A stretch of 64,000 bases of DNA from Planctomycetota bacterium (lineage in GTDB: Bacteria > Planctomycetota > UBA1135 > GCA-002686595): positions 118,340-182,339 of the forward strand of contig JAPKBR010000001.1 of the NCBI GenBank assembly GCA_028823345.1. Direction: 5' to 3'. This document shows, piece after piece, positions 28,888 through 38,621 of the stretch. Made by a program: the position numbers and the translations under genes. The stretch's first letter is position 1. Each line of letters opens with the position of its first letter. The notes beneath the pieces were generated by a model. That model saw only the letters and a program-made list of their open reading frames with translations, was not told where the DNA came from and ran no database searches.

Positions 28888-31389
28888 ATGAGAATTCTGC
28901 ACAGCCTAGCCGTCCTTTCCCTTGCCGTTTTGCCCACCTGGGCCCAAGTGGGAGACACCCCCCGTGCCTTGCCCGCCCCGGGCGAAGCCGTGACTCCCGG
29001 CAAGGTCGACGAGGCCTCCATGTTGGATCTCGATGCCCTGAACCATGGTCTTCGTGTGGATCCCGGTGCGTTCCTCGACACTCGCATCGAGGGTTGGGAC
29101 GTGGTTATGGAGCGCGAGAAGCAGCGTCCTCTCTTTGAACAACCCTCCCGCCGCTTCCGCAACGGAAAGCGCGGAGAATGGGAAAGCCCCGATGGGGACG
29201 GCGCCCTGCCCACCCGTTCCGGCGACAAGTCGATCACGAACTACTGGGGTGACATGCGCATGCCCATCGGTTTCGAAGGCAAGGTCGACCTGGTCGGAGT
29301 TTGGCTTGGTAAGGGTTCAGGACAAGGTTCCGAAGCCGACGCGGTTCGTTTGATTGCCCAGGTCGCAGGTAAGACCGTGGCCACGGGCAGCTGGACCGAG
29401 TTGGAAGAGGACATGGTCTTTGTGTCCTTGGATGCCAAGGGCATCGATCGCGTACTCATCGAAGCACGCAAGACCGATTGGAGCCAGGCTTGGTACTCCT
29501 TGGATGATTTGACCTATGTGCGCGACGGTCGCACGGTGGTGCTCGACTTTGAAGACGTGTCTCCGGGGAACTTGACCGCGACCGGTTACGCGGGCCTTGA
29601 TTGGCAACGGGGCGAAGCTCTCAAGAGCCATGCTCCGGGCCCCGTGTCCTTGTTGATGCGCCCCCAGCCCCAGCCGATTGCTCCCCTGGTGGCTCCGGCT
29701 CCCGCCCCTCTCACTCCGGCAGCGCCCGCCGCTCCTAGCGTGGGCGTGATCGATGCCCCCGATGTGCTGCAGCAGTTCTTTTGTCAGGAACTGGGCGGTA
29801 ACCCCGGCGCCTCCTCGATTCCCCCGGACACCCACGGCGCGGTTGGTCCGAATCACTTCGTCACGGTGGTCAACTCCAACATCACCTACTATTCGAAAAC
29901 CGGCAACCAAATCGCCGGCGCATCCCTGAACTCCTTCTTTGGAGCCACTGCAGGCGGCGACCCGCGGGTGGTCTACGACCCCCAAGATGAGCGCTGGATC
30001 GTGCTTTCCACGAACTTTTCCAACCGTATCTATATCGCAGTCAGCTTGACCGATTCTCCCCAGGGTGGCTGGCTCAAGACCAGCTTCAATACCTCCCAGG
30101 GAGTCGATTCCAACCGTTGGCCGGACTATCCCACCCTAGGCGTGGGCGCACGCGGGATCTATATGAGTTGTCTGATGATTGACAACGCCACAGGCGGGGG
30201 GACCATGACGATTTGGGCCCTCGACAAGGCTCCCATGATCGCCAACGTCCCGGCTCTCGGGACGGTTACCGCATTCCGCAATCTGCCCTACACCCAAGCG
30301 AACCAGCCCGCGGTGCACTGGGATGATCCGGGCGTGGCGTACATCGCCAGCACTTGGAACACCAACCAAATTATTGTGCGCAAGGTGAATCCGCCTTTGA
30401 CCGCGCCTTCGTTGCAAACCGCTTCGATCGTCACCGTAGCGACCCACAACATCCCGGCCGATGCGCCTACATCCGGTAGCAGCGTGCCCATCAGCACCGG
30501 GGATGATCGCTTGCAAAATGCAGTCTATCGAGGCACCAGCCTCTTCACCTGCCACACCATCGGCACCAACCAGGGCAGCGCTGGTGTGCGTTGGTATGAA
30601 ATTGGGCCCACCAATGGGGCGGACATTCAGCGCAGTACGATCCGTGATGAAACGGGTACTTTTGCCTACTACTATCCTTCCATCGCGGTGAATTCCGTGG
30701 GCGACGTGGTTGTGGGCTACAGCGGATCGAGTGCAGCGACCTTTGTCGGTTGCTTTGTGTCGGGCCGCAAGGTGAACGACACCCAGAGTGACATCAGTGA
30801 TCCTTTTGAGTACAAGGCCGGTACTGGTAGTTACCAGCATTTGGATGGCGCAGGCCGCAACCGCTGGGGCGATTACTCGGGCACCACCTGTGATCCCGAT
30901 GACGACACGTTTTGGACCGTGCAGACCTTTGCACGTTCCGGAAATCTGTGGCGCCTGCGTGCGGCCCAGGTGGAGTACGCCGGATCTTTGATCAGCAACT
31001 ACTGCGTGACGACGCCGAACTCGGTCGGACCGGGTGCGCTCATTTCCGCTTCGGGGACCACCTCATTTGGGGCAAACGACCTGACCCTCTTGGCCACGGG
31101 AATGCCCGCTGGACAGTTCATGCTGTTCTTCTATTCCTTCGGCCAGGGGAACGCACCTGTGGCCAATGGCACCCTGTGTGTTGCCGCTCCCTTGTTCCGC
31201 TTGGGGGCAACTCCGATCTCTGGCTTGGGGGACAGCGATTGGTCCTTCGATGTGAGCTCCCCGCCTCAGGTCTCGGGACAGATCAGCGTGGGGGATACGG
31301 TCTACTTCCAGGGTTGGTATCGCGACCCCGCTGCAGGCGGCGCGAACTCCAACTTCACGAACGGTCTGCAGACCACCTGGATTCCCTGA
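28888..31389 (+). CDS. large secreted protein with Pro/Ala-rich linker, propeller-like core and recurrent C-terminal domain
   Basis: Signal peptide; linker PQPQPIAPLVAPAPAPLTPAAPAAPS; C-terminal YCVTTPNSVGPGALISASG...VYFQGWYRDPAAGGANSNFTNGLQTTWIP. Confidence 0.65.
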   Translation: MRILHSLAVLSLAVLPTWAQVGDTPRALPAPGEAVTPGKVDEASMLDLDALNHGLRVDPGAFLDTRIEGWDVVMEREKQRPLFEQPSRRFRNGKRGEWESPDGDGALPTRSGDKSITNYWGDMRMPIGFEGKVDLVGVWLGKGSGQGSEADAVRLIAQVAGKTVATGSWTELEEDMVFVSLDAKGIDRVLIEARKTDWSQAWYSLDDLTYVRDGRTVVLDFEDVSPGNLTATGYAGLDWQRGEALKSHAPGPVSLLMRPQPQPIAPLVAPAPAPLTPAAPAAPSVGVIDAPDVLQQFFCQELGGNPGASSIPPDTHGAVGPNHFVTVVNSNITYYSKTGNQIAGASLNSFFGATAGGDPRVVYDPQDERWIVLSTNFSNRIYIAVSLTDSPQGGWLKTSFNTSQGVDSNRWPDYPTLGVGARGIYMSCLMIDNATGGGTMTIWALDKAPMIANVPALGTVTAFRNLPYTQANQPAVHWDDPGVAYIASTWNTNQIIVRKVNPPLTAPSLQTASIVTVATHNIPADAPTSGSSVPISTGDDRLQNAVYRGTSLFTCHTIGTNQGSAGVRWYEIGPTNGADIQRSTIRDETGTFAYYYPSIAVNSVGDVVVGYSGSSAATFVGCFVSGRKVNDTQSDISDPFEYKAGTGSYQHLDGAGRNRWGDYSGTTCDPDDDTFWTVQTFARSGNLWRLRAAQVEYAGSLISNYCVTTPNSVGPGALISASGTTSFGANDLTLLATGMPAGQFMLFFYSFGQGNAPVANGTLCVAAPLFRLGATPISGLGDSDWSFDVSSPPQVSGQISVGDTVYFQGWYRDPAAGGANSNFTNGLQTTWIP

Positions 31390-31470
31390 TCCTTGCTGCG
31401 TCGGTGATGCCGACGGACGAAGCAGAGAGCCTGCGCGCGGCACACGGGGGAGACGCTAGACTGCTCCCCG

Positions 31471-32955
31471 GTGTTTTCATTCCTCCAATCCCTGGCCCTC
31501 TTGGGGGCCATCCTCTGCGCTCCGGGGGCATCCGCCAGTCCTGGCGTGGCCCAGGGGCCACGGGTATTGGTGGCTTCGAGTTTGCGCGAAGTGGCCCAGG
31601 GCCTCGATGCCCAGTGGCAGGCTGAGGGGGGCGAACCCCTGGTGATATCCACCGCCGCCAGTGGGGACTTGGCGCGCCAGTTGATCGCCGGTGCCAGGGC
31701 GGACTTGATCCTTTCAGCGGACATTCGCTGGGTGCTGGAGCTGCGCTCGCGGGACCTCTTGACCGAAGGCAGTGCCACGGTCTTTGCCCAGGGCGGGTTG
31801 TGTGTGGTTGCTCCCAAAGGCGCGGCCCCAGGGGATTCATTCCGCGTGGAATGGATCGGAGCGGGGGAGGCGCGTTTGCCCTTGCCCTCCAGCGAGGCGG
31901 TGCCCCTTGGCCGGTATGCGAAGCGATGGCTTGAGAGTATCGGACGCTGGCAAGCCTTGGAGGGGCGCATCACCGGGGTGCCCGATGCCCGGGCTGCCTT
32001 GGCGGCGGTAGAAGCCGGGGCAGCACCCATGGGCATTGTTTACCTGGCCGATGCGCGCCGTTCCGACTCGGTCGAGATCCTCTATTCGGTTCCCCCCGAT
32101 CAAGCCCCGGCGGTGGAAGCCGCACTCGGTTTGCCCAAACGCAACACTGTTGATGGGGCCGGGGCAAGGCTGCGCGAGTTGCTGTTGCTTCCCGCTGGGG
32201 CGCACTCGATTCGATCCGCTGGTCTCGAACCGCTGCAACGTCCCCTGTCTGGAGAGCCCGATGCTGGGAGTGCCGCGCCCGGAACCCACCCCAGTGTCTT
32301 GGGTCCGGTTTTGTGGGTCAGCATCAAGGTTGCTCTCGCGGTTGTGTTGTTGGACTTTTTTCCCGCCCTGGCCATGGCTTGGCTCTTGGCGCGACGACGT
32401 TTTTGGGGGCGCAGTGTGCTGGAGGCCCTCGTGCACTTGCCCTTGATCCTGCCACCCACCGCGGTGGGTTGGTTGTTGCTCTTGGCCCTGGGGAAGGGCG
32501 GTCCCCTGGGGAGTTTCGATCTGTTGCTGACTTTTCCCGGAGCGGTTTTGGCCGGCGGCGTGGTCTCCTTCCCGCTCTTTGTACGTCCCATGCGCGCTGC
32601 CCTTGAAGGGGTCGATCCGCGCTTGGAGAGCATGGCCCGCAGCTTGGGCTTGGGTCCCCTGCGGGCTTTTTGCTCGGTGACCTTGCCCCTCGCCGCCCGG
32701 GGAATCGGGGCGGGTGTCCTGCTGGGTATGGGACGCGCCCTGGGCGAGTTTGGCGCGACGGTCCTGGTGGCCGGCAGCCTGCTGGGGGAGACGCGCACCC
32801 TCTCCATGGCGGTCTTTGAGGCTTATCAGTTGCACGATGATCGCGGTGCGTTGCAACTGGTGGGAGTTTGCGGATTGCTGGCCTTTGTGATTGTCTTTGC
32901 GGCGGACCGACTTGGTTCTGCGAAGCCGAGTCCTCCGTCCGGAGGCACCCCATGA
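31471..32955 (+). CDS. fused molybdate ABC transporter substrate-binding protein and permease (ModA-ModB)
   Basis: ModA part: VLVASSLREVAQGL, AASGDLARQLIAGARADLILSAD, VPDARAALAAVEAGAAPMGIVYLADA. ModB part: LEALVHLPLILPPTAVGWLLLLALG, SLGLGPLRAFCSVTLPLAARGIGAGVLLGMGRALGEFGATVLVAG. One continuous frame. Confidence 0.88.
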   Translation: MFSFLQSLALLGAILCAPGASASPGVAQGPRVLVASSLREVAQGLDAQWQAEGGEPLVISTAASGDLARQLIAGARADLILSADIRWVLELRSRDLLTEGSATVFAQGGLCVVAPKGAAPGDSFRVEWIGAGEARLPLPSSEAVPLGRYAKRWLESIGRWQALEGRITGVPDARAALAAVEAGAAPMGIVYLADARRSDSVEILYSVPPDQAPAVEAALGLPKRNTVDGAGARLRELLLLPAGAHSIRSAGLEPLQRPLSGEPDAGSAAPGTHPSVLGPVLWVSIKVALAVVLLDFFPALAMAWLLARRRFWGRSVLEALVHLPLILPPTAVGWLLLLALGKGGPLGSFDLLLTFPGAVLAGGVVSFPLFVRPMRAALEGVDPRLESMARSLGLGPLRAFCSVTLPLAARGIGAGVLLGMGRALGEFGATVLVAGSLLGETRTLSMAVFEAYQLHDDRGALQLVGVCGLLAFVIVFAADRLGSAKPSPPSGGTP

Positions 32956-34001
32956 GTTCATGGCTCCATGCAGAGTTGCGCTTGCGGCTCGGCAGTTTTG
33001 AGTTGCACCTGGACCTGGCCCCTAAGGGTCGGGCTCTGGGGATTTTTGGCGCATCCGGTTCTGGCAAGAGCACGCTGCTCGAATTACTGGCTGGTTGGCG
33101 TAGGGGGACCGGCCAGCGCATTCGACTGGGGGACCGCACCCTAGAGGACGCAAGCACCTTTATTCCCCCGGAGCAAAGGCGCATGGGATTTGTCCCCCAG
33201 GACCTGTGTCTTTTTCCACATCTAACGGTGCGGGAGAACCTCGCGTTCGGAGCAGGCAATACAGATCAGGCACGCGAAATCGAGCGCATCGCCGAAGTTC
33301 TTGAACTCTCTTCCTTTTTGGGTCGCAAACCCCACGCCCTTTCCGGCGGTCAGCGACAACGGGTGGCCCTCGGTCGCGCCCTCGCCTCTGGGCCAGAAGT
33401 CCTTCTACTGGACGAACCCCTTTCCAGTCTCGACACGGCCCTGCGCCGCAAGCTCTTGCCGTTCCTGATGGCCGTGCGCTTGCAATTTGATTTGCCCCTG
33501 ATCCTGGTCTCCCATGATGCTTTGGAAATCGAAGCCCTTTGCGATGAGGTCATCGTTCTCGATAAGGGGCGCGCCACGAGCAGGGGCGAGCCGGCCCAAA
33601 TCCTGGCAGCCGAAGCCGCAGGTCACCCCAACCTGTTGACCGGTATCGTCCAAGAGCAAACCCCAGGTGGTGCAGCGGTGGAGGTGCAGGGTGGCGCCCG
33701 TTTCTATGTTGCCAGCCCAGATCTGAAAGTGGGCACCCGGGTTCTATTCACCTTGGGCTCCGAGGACTTGTTGTTGGCTCAGGCGCCCCTCGCGGGTCTG
33801 TCCGCGCGTACTGCCCTGCCCGTGCAGGTCACCCGGGTGGAGCAGCTTGGTGGCTTGCTCTTGGCTGAGGTTTCCTGCGCAGGCCCCGGCGCCCCTAAGG
33901 TGCGCGTGCGTGTGACCCCCGGAGCGGTGCAGGAGCTCAATCTGGTGGTGGGCGAGAACCTGATGCTATACGCCAAGTCAACGGCGGCCAGGCCGCTCTA
34001 G
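32952..34001 (+). CDS. modC: molybdate ABC transporter ATP-binding protein
   Basis: FGASGSGKSTLLELLAGW, LSGGQRQRVALGRALASGPEVLLLDEPLSSLD, C-terminal TOBE-like region; ATGA overlap with modAB. Confidence 0.88.
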   Translation: MSSWLHAELRLRLGSFELHLDLAPKGRALGIFGASGSGKSTLLELLAGWRRGTGQRIRLGDRTLEDASTFIPPEQRRMGFVPQDLCLFPHLTVRENLAFGAGNTDQAREIERIAEVLELSSFLGRKPHALSGGQRQRVALGRALASGPEVLLLDEPLSSLDTALRRKLLPFLMAVRLQFDLPLILVSHDALEIEALCDEVIVLDKGRATSRGEPAQILAAEAAGHPNLLTGIVQEQTPGGAAVEVQGGARFYVASPDLKVGTRVLFTLGSEDLLLAQAPLAGLSARTALPVQVTRVEQLGGLLLAEVSCAGPGAPKVRVRVTPGAVQELNLVVGENLMLYAKSTAARPL

Positions 34002-34067
34002 AGGTTAGGGAACCGATCAAGCCTCAAGAACTGGGTTCCGGACTCTCAATTCCCTAGCATTGCTCCC

Positions 34068-34442
34068 ATGCAGCCTCAGGAATTTCTTTGGATCGGAGTG
34101 GGCGGAGCCGCCGGTGCGGTGGCCCGCGCCCTTGTGATTGTTGCCGGTGATCGCTTGGAGCTTCCCCGCCTGGCAGCGACCTTCACGGTCAATATGCTGG
34201 GAAGCTTTTGCCTCGGGGTTATGGCGGCTTGGTTGTTGCGGCAGGTTCCCACCCCGCTGCCCGCGCGCCCCTTGGTGGTGATTGGTTTTCTAGGGGCATT
34301 CACGACCTTTTCAACCCTTGCGCTAGAGCTCGTGGAATTGGCCAGGGGTGAACAGATGGGGGCTGCGGTGGCCTATGGGGGGCTCACCATGGGATGCGGA
34401 GTGGCGATGATCCTGCTCGGGCAAACGTTGATACGGGCTTGA
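34068..34442 (+). CDS. crcB: fluoride efflux channel FluC/CrcB
   Basis: 124 aa, four TM; GGAAGAVARAL, TFTVNMLGSFCLGV, GFLGAFTTFSTLALE. Confidence 0.9.
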   Translation: MQPQEFLWIGVGGAAGAVARALVIVAGDRLELPRLAATFTVNMLGSFCLGVMAAWLLRQVPTPLPARPLVVIGFLGAFTTFSTLALELVELARGEQMGAAVAYGGLTMGCGVAMILLGQTLIRA

Positions 34443-34530
34443 GGCGCTGACTGGGGGGCTCCGGCGCCCCTGCGTAAGGGCCGCGTGAAGTCGTCCGTGA
34501 ACTCCCCGGGATCAGGTCTATACTGAGGTC

Positions 34531-36204
34531 ATGCAACCAGCCTCCCTTCGCAAGTCCTTCCTGGTCCTCGGTTTCCTCAGTTTGTTCCTTTTCGGAGACT
34601 CGGCATTTGCCCAAAAGGCGGGTCGTAGCTATCGCGAGTTCCCGGCCTATGGATTCAAGTTCAAGCCCCTGCGCGACTGGTCCGACGTGCCGGTCAACGA
34701 TCGAGTGGCCTCGCGAGATGTGATTGGACAGTTCGAGGCGATGAAGGCGTTGCTGGTCAAGATCGATGGCAACAACCGGGCGTCCTACAAGCCGAGCTTG
34801 AAGGTCATGCGCGTTATGCCTGAGGCAGCATCCACGGGAACCGGCGCCAAGAAGAAAAAGGCGAAGGAGAAAACCGTCAAGGACTTGGTGGATGACCTGT
34901 CCGGGTCCCTTGTTGCAGACAGTCTTGAAGAGGCCGAAGTGGAGACCTCAACGATAAAAATGGGCAAGGGGCTGGAAGGAACACGGGAGGTGCTGACCGT
35001 CATGCTCGACACCCGCGGCGACGAGGTCCCGGTCACCTGGGACGTGACCACGATTGAATTGGCTGATTTCAAGGTGATCTTTGCCTGGGACTATCCCTCG
35101 GCAGAGAAAAAGGTCGTAAAGGCCTGGTCCGCCGCGGTGAAGAAATCCATGGGGACATTCCGTATCGTGGAGATCGAAGAGCGCATGAGTGATGGGGGCC
35201 CGGTGGATTCGGGCAGTGCCTACCCGGATCTGTTGGCTTACCATCAACGGGAAGTTGCCCAGACGCCTGGCTGGGATCTGTTAGAGACTCCCTCGAAGAA
35301 GTATTTGATCAAGACGAACTCTGAAGACCGCAAGGACCTTAAGGCGGTGATCGCGCGCCTTGAGGCATCCCGCAAGTTATATGAGGAGGACTTCCCGCCG
35401 GAATCCCCAATCAAAGAGGTTTCCATTGTGCGCATTTGCGCCACTCAGGAGGACTTCAACACCTATGGCCAAACAGGTGGTGGCGTGGCGGGCTACTTCA
35501 ACCCCCGGTCAGAAGAGTTGGTGCTCTACTTCCCTCAGGGTTCGGCCAAGATGACCATGTCGGTCATGACCCACGAGTGCTTCCACCAGTACTGCCACTT
35601 CTTGTTCGAGCGCAGCGCTGCTCACCGTTGGTTTGACGAAGGTCACGGGGATTACTATGGCGCTTGGAAAATGCGCGGCCGCAAGCTGGTGCCTAATGAT
35701 GACATGGAGTTGGGTTTGGCGCGTACCCCGGAAATCAAACGCATGCTGCGGGATGGCACGGTCAAGCCCTTATCCAAGCACATTCGTTTCAACCACCCGG
35801 AATGGCAAGGCCAGGGCCCGAGCAATGTCTCTTGCTATGCCCAGTCCTTTTCGATCATCTACTTTCTTCGGGAAGGTGCCCGGGGTCGGGTCAAGAGCAG
35901 CTACTGGAAAAAGGGGTACGCTCAGATCATTCCCAACTACATCAAGACCTTGAACGATGGTTTCCGTGGGGCCTACGGGGAAATCCGCGAGGATGCGCAA
36001 AATGATCTTGACGATCTGGATGCGGATGAAGCCGAAGGCAAGGCCGGGGACAACTTGCGCAAGCGATTGAAGAGTCCGTGGGATTATCTTGGACTGCGGG
36101 ACAAGCTCGATATCTGGGAAGCGGCCATGGAGGCTTCCTGGGGATTGGTTGACGAGGACGAATTTGAAGAGCGTTGGAAGAAATTCGTGATGAAGGAAAT
36201 GTAG
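34531..36204 (+). CDS. secreted gluzincin-type putative peptidase (DUF1570-like)
   Basis: Signal peptide; HECFH (35572-35586) followed by WFDEGHGDYYG, i.e. HExxH plus downstream Glu. Confidence 0.6.
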   Translation: MQPASLRKSFLVLGFLSLFLFGDSAFAQKAGRSYREFPAYGFKFKPLRDWSDVPVNDRVASRDVIGQFEAMKALLVKIDGNNRASYKPSLKVMRVMPEAASTGTGAKKKKAKEKTVKDLVDDLSGSLVADSLEEAEVETSTIKMGKGLEGTREVLTVMLDTRGDEVPVTWDVTTIELADFKVIFAWDYPSAEKKVVKAWSAAVKKSMGTFRIVEIEERMSDGGPVDSGSAYPDLLAYHQREVAQTPGWDLLETPSKKYLIKTNSEDRKDLKAVIARLEASRKLYEEDFPPESPIKEVSIVRICATQEDFNTYGQTGGGVAGYFNPRSEELVLYFPQGSAKMTMSVMTHECFHQYCHFLFERSAAHRWFDEGHGDYYGAWKMRGRKLVPNDDMELGLARTPEIKRMLRDGTVKPLSKHIRFNHPEWQGQGPSNVSCYAQSFSIIYFLREGARGRVKSSYWKKGYAQIIPNYIKTLNDGFRGAYGEIREDAQNDLDDLDADEAEGKAGDNLRKRLKSPWDYLGLRDKLDIWEAAMEASWGLVDEDEFEERWKKFVMKEM

Positions 36205-36255
36205 TCCGGAGCCGGCGTAGACCCTCTTGTTTGTGCTTCCTTCCCGCTTGGTTCC

Positions 36256-37170
36256 ATGAAAAGCGCAGTCGTTCTCTACAATCCAACCTCGGGCGCGAGG
36301 AAAGGGGCGCGGGCTGCGGAAGCGGTATCCGTGGGGCTCACTAACGCCCAATGGGAATTGACACGCGTGCCCACCAAGCACGCGGGCCATGCTCTGGACT
36401 TGGCCGCTGAATGGGGTGCACGGGTGGACCTCGTTGTGGTGGTAGGGGGCGACGGGACCGTACGGGAAGCAGCATTTGGACTTCTGGCAGGTGGTCACAG
36501 CACTCCCCTAGCGGTCATTCCCCAGGGCACTGGAAATGTGATTGCCCGGGAACTTGGCATTCCCCTTGGGATGCAGGCGGCGGTGGATGGTTTGAACCAG
36601 GGCGTGACCCGCGAACTCGATGCCCTGCTGGTGAATGGTGAGCTCGTCTTGGCAATGGTGGGTCTTGGAATCGATGCGCGCATCGTTCGCAGGATCGATT
36701 GGGCGCGACGCTGCTGGGGGTTGCGAGGCTGGTATCGGATGCAGGCGGATTCCCTGTATATAGGAGTAGGCCTGAGCGGATTGCTTGGGTCCTACAAGAG
36801 CACCTTTCGAGCCACCTGCGATGGTCGCTTGATCGGGAGCGGTTTCCGCCACGGGGCGGTCTCCAATACGCGCACTTACGGCAAGGGCATGACCCTTTCC
36901 CCGGAGGCGGATGCAAACGATGGTTTACTGGACTATGCCCTGCGCCAACGGTCTGGGTTTGTGCCCAGCTTCCGTACCCTGCTCTGTGCCCAGCGTTGTC
37001 TCGCTCCACCAAGCAGCTTAGTCCTCGCCGGGCAGGGCAAGCACATGCTCTTGGAAGCGGAAGGCCGTCCGCTGGAATGGCAAGTCGACGGGGACTCGCG
37101 GGCTCCCGTGGAAAGCTTGGACATCCAACTGCTGCCCGGAGCCTTGAAGCTCTGGGCCCCGGCTACTTGA
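36256..37170 (+). CDS. diacylglycerol kinase-family lipid kinase
   Basis: LVVVVGGDGTVREAAFGLLAGGHSTPLAVIPQGTGNVIARELGIP; YegS/DAGK layout. Confidence 0.93.
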   Translation: MKSAVVLYNPTSGARKGARAAEAVSVGLTNAQWELTRVPTKHAGHALDLAAEWGARVDLVVVVGGDGTVREAAFGLLAGGHSTPLAVIPQGTGNVIARELGIPLGMQAAVDGLNQGVTRELDALLVNGELVLAMVGLGIDARIVRRIDWARRCWGLRGWYRMQADSLYIGVGLSGLLGSYKSTFRATCDGRLIGSGFRHGAVSNTRTYGKGMTLSPEADANDGLLDYALRQRSGFVPSFRTLLCAQRCLAPPSSLVLAGQGKHMLLEAEGRPLEWQVDGDSRAPVESLDIQLLPGALKLWAPAT

Positions 37171-38485
37171 GCATTTGATCGAGGCTGCGGGCGAGGGCCC
37201 GGCGGGTCCAGTCCACCTGGGCCCGGGGCAGCCCGAGTTCATCCAGGTTTACCTGGGCGGCCGTGCGCCAAATGGTTTCGACAGCACGGAAATCACGCTT
37301 GAGCAGGGAGTCCTGGAAGGCGGCTTGATGGGCCGCCCCGTAGATGATTCCGATGCGGGCGGGGGGGATCTCTTGGGAGAGAATCCCGTGCAAGTCTTTC
37401 AGCACGATTTCGTTGCGCCGATCGAGCAGGATTTCCATCAGATCCCCAAGGCCCGTTGCTTTGGATTGCATGACCTGCTCGGCCCGGGCTAGAACTTCAA
37501 TGGTCACCATGCGCAGCATGGACTGGGCGGATTCCGAGTAGGAAAGCAGGCGCAGCATGTTGCCGATCAGATCCGCCACGAGTGAACTCCCATCGAGGGC
37601 GCTCATCAGCGCGGTTTGATCCGCCTCTCCGCCCTCGAGCCAGCCAACCAATTCTGCCGCCGTGGCGTCCGAGTTGCGCCATTGGGGGCCTAGGTGATTC
37701 ATCACATCGAGCTGGAACACAAGTCCTAGGGCCGCAGCCATGTCCTGCTGGATGCCCCGGTTGTTTTCAATTTCCTGCTCCTGAATGGGGGCTTGATCTT
37801 TAAAGCTGAGGTCTCGCTCCGCATCCTCGCCGCCGGGCTCCCCGTCCTTACCCAGGGATAGGAGGCTAAAGGTTGCTTCGCCACCTTCTTCGGCGGGGGG
37901 ATGGAGCTCGTACAGGAGTGCATGGTTCCAGCTATCCATGAGGGCGAGTTGCCTAATTCGCTTGGGGAGAGCCGCGTGGTCAAGCTTGGTAATGTCCTCT
38001 GGGTAGTGTTCGTGGTTCTTGCGGAAGCGCGCCACGGCGATGGCGGTCCGGCGCATGCGCCGCCGGGTGACACTGATGGCCGCACGGTCTGCTTCGCTTA
38101 CAGTCCCATCTTCATCCACCGCGATGAACTGCCCCCCGACCCCCTCGAAGAGCACCACATCACAGGCGTCGAGTTGTTCTTGCATCCCTGAATAAAACCC
38201 TGTCTCGCCCACGTGCATTGCAGCGCACAGATCGATCCGCGGACCGGTGCTTTGCCCGTCGGAGTCGTGCTGAGAGAACGAGCGCGCCGCCACTTCTAGC
38301 CGCACCCAGGACCCATCCTCCACGAGGCGGATGAAGGGGGCGGGGGAACTCTTGACCTCAGCGGCAGGCTCCTGCGCGACTTCCTCCTGGGCTGCAGCCA
38401 GAATTGGACAGCACAGTGCAGGAATCAGCAGAAGGTTGTGGAATTGAATCATGGTTTTCCTCATCAGGGCCCGGCAGCATCCCAA
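37163..38485 (-). CDS. secreted TraB/TIKI-like protein with inserted GspG-like (T2SSG) segment
   Basis: AAMHVGETGFYSGMQEQLDACDVVLFEG and LLDRRNEIVLKDLHGIL...IGIIYGAAHQAAF are TraB-like; aa ~137-228 (YPEDITKL...DSWNHALLYELHP...FSLLSLGKDGEPGGEDAERDL) looks like a type II secretion major pseudopilin C-terminus. Start may be 38464 or 38452. Confidence 0.65.
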   Translation of the reverse strand: MGCCRALMRKTMIQFHNLLLIPALCCPILAAAQEEVAQEPAAEVKSSPAPFIRLVEDGSWVRLEVAARSFSQHDSDGQSTGPRIDLCAAMHVGETGFYSGMQEQLDACDVVLFEGVGGQFIAVDEDGTVSEADRAAISVTRRRMRRTAIAVARFRKNHEHYPEDITKLDHAALPKRIRQLALMDSWNHALLYELHPPAEEGGEATFSLLSLGKDGEPGGEDAERDLSFKDQAPIQEQEIENNRGIQQDMAAALGLVFQLDVMNHLGPQWRNSDATAAELVGWLEGGEADQTALMSALDGSSLVADLIGNMLRLLSYSESAQSMLRMVTIEVLARAEQVMQSKATGLGDLMEILLDRRNEIVLKDLHGILSQEIPPARIGIIYGAAHQAAFQDSLLKRDFRAVETIWRTAAQVNLDELGLPRAQVDWTRRALARSLDQMLK

Positions 38486-38621
38486 AGTCCCATTGACTCA
38501 AGACACAAGGTCCTCATCCTGCCAAGATTTTTTTGAGTTTGCCACCAGGAGTTCCGTCCGGGACTCGGGACTCGAATGACCCAGCCAGCCTAGGGCAGAT
38601 TGATTGTGGGAATCCCGCCCC

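Noticed and set aside
31399-31415. cgtcgg-tgatg-ccgacg hairpin upstream of modAB as Mo-cofactor riboswitch
   Set aside because: A single short stem does not resemble the multi-helix moco RNA; more likely a terminator remnant or chance.
34002-34067. Possible fluoride riboswitch upstream of crcB
   Set aside because: Only 66 nt of spacer and I could not align the crcB-motif consensus; needs an Infernal/Rfam scan to settle.
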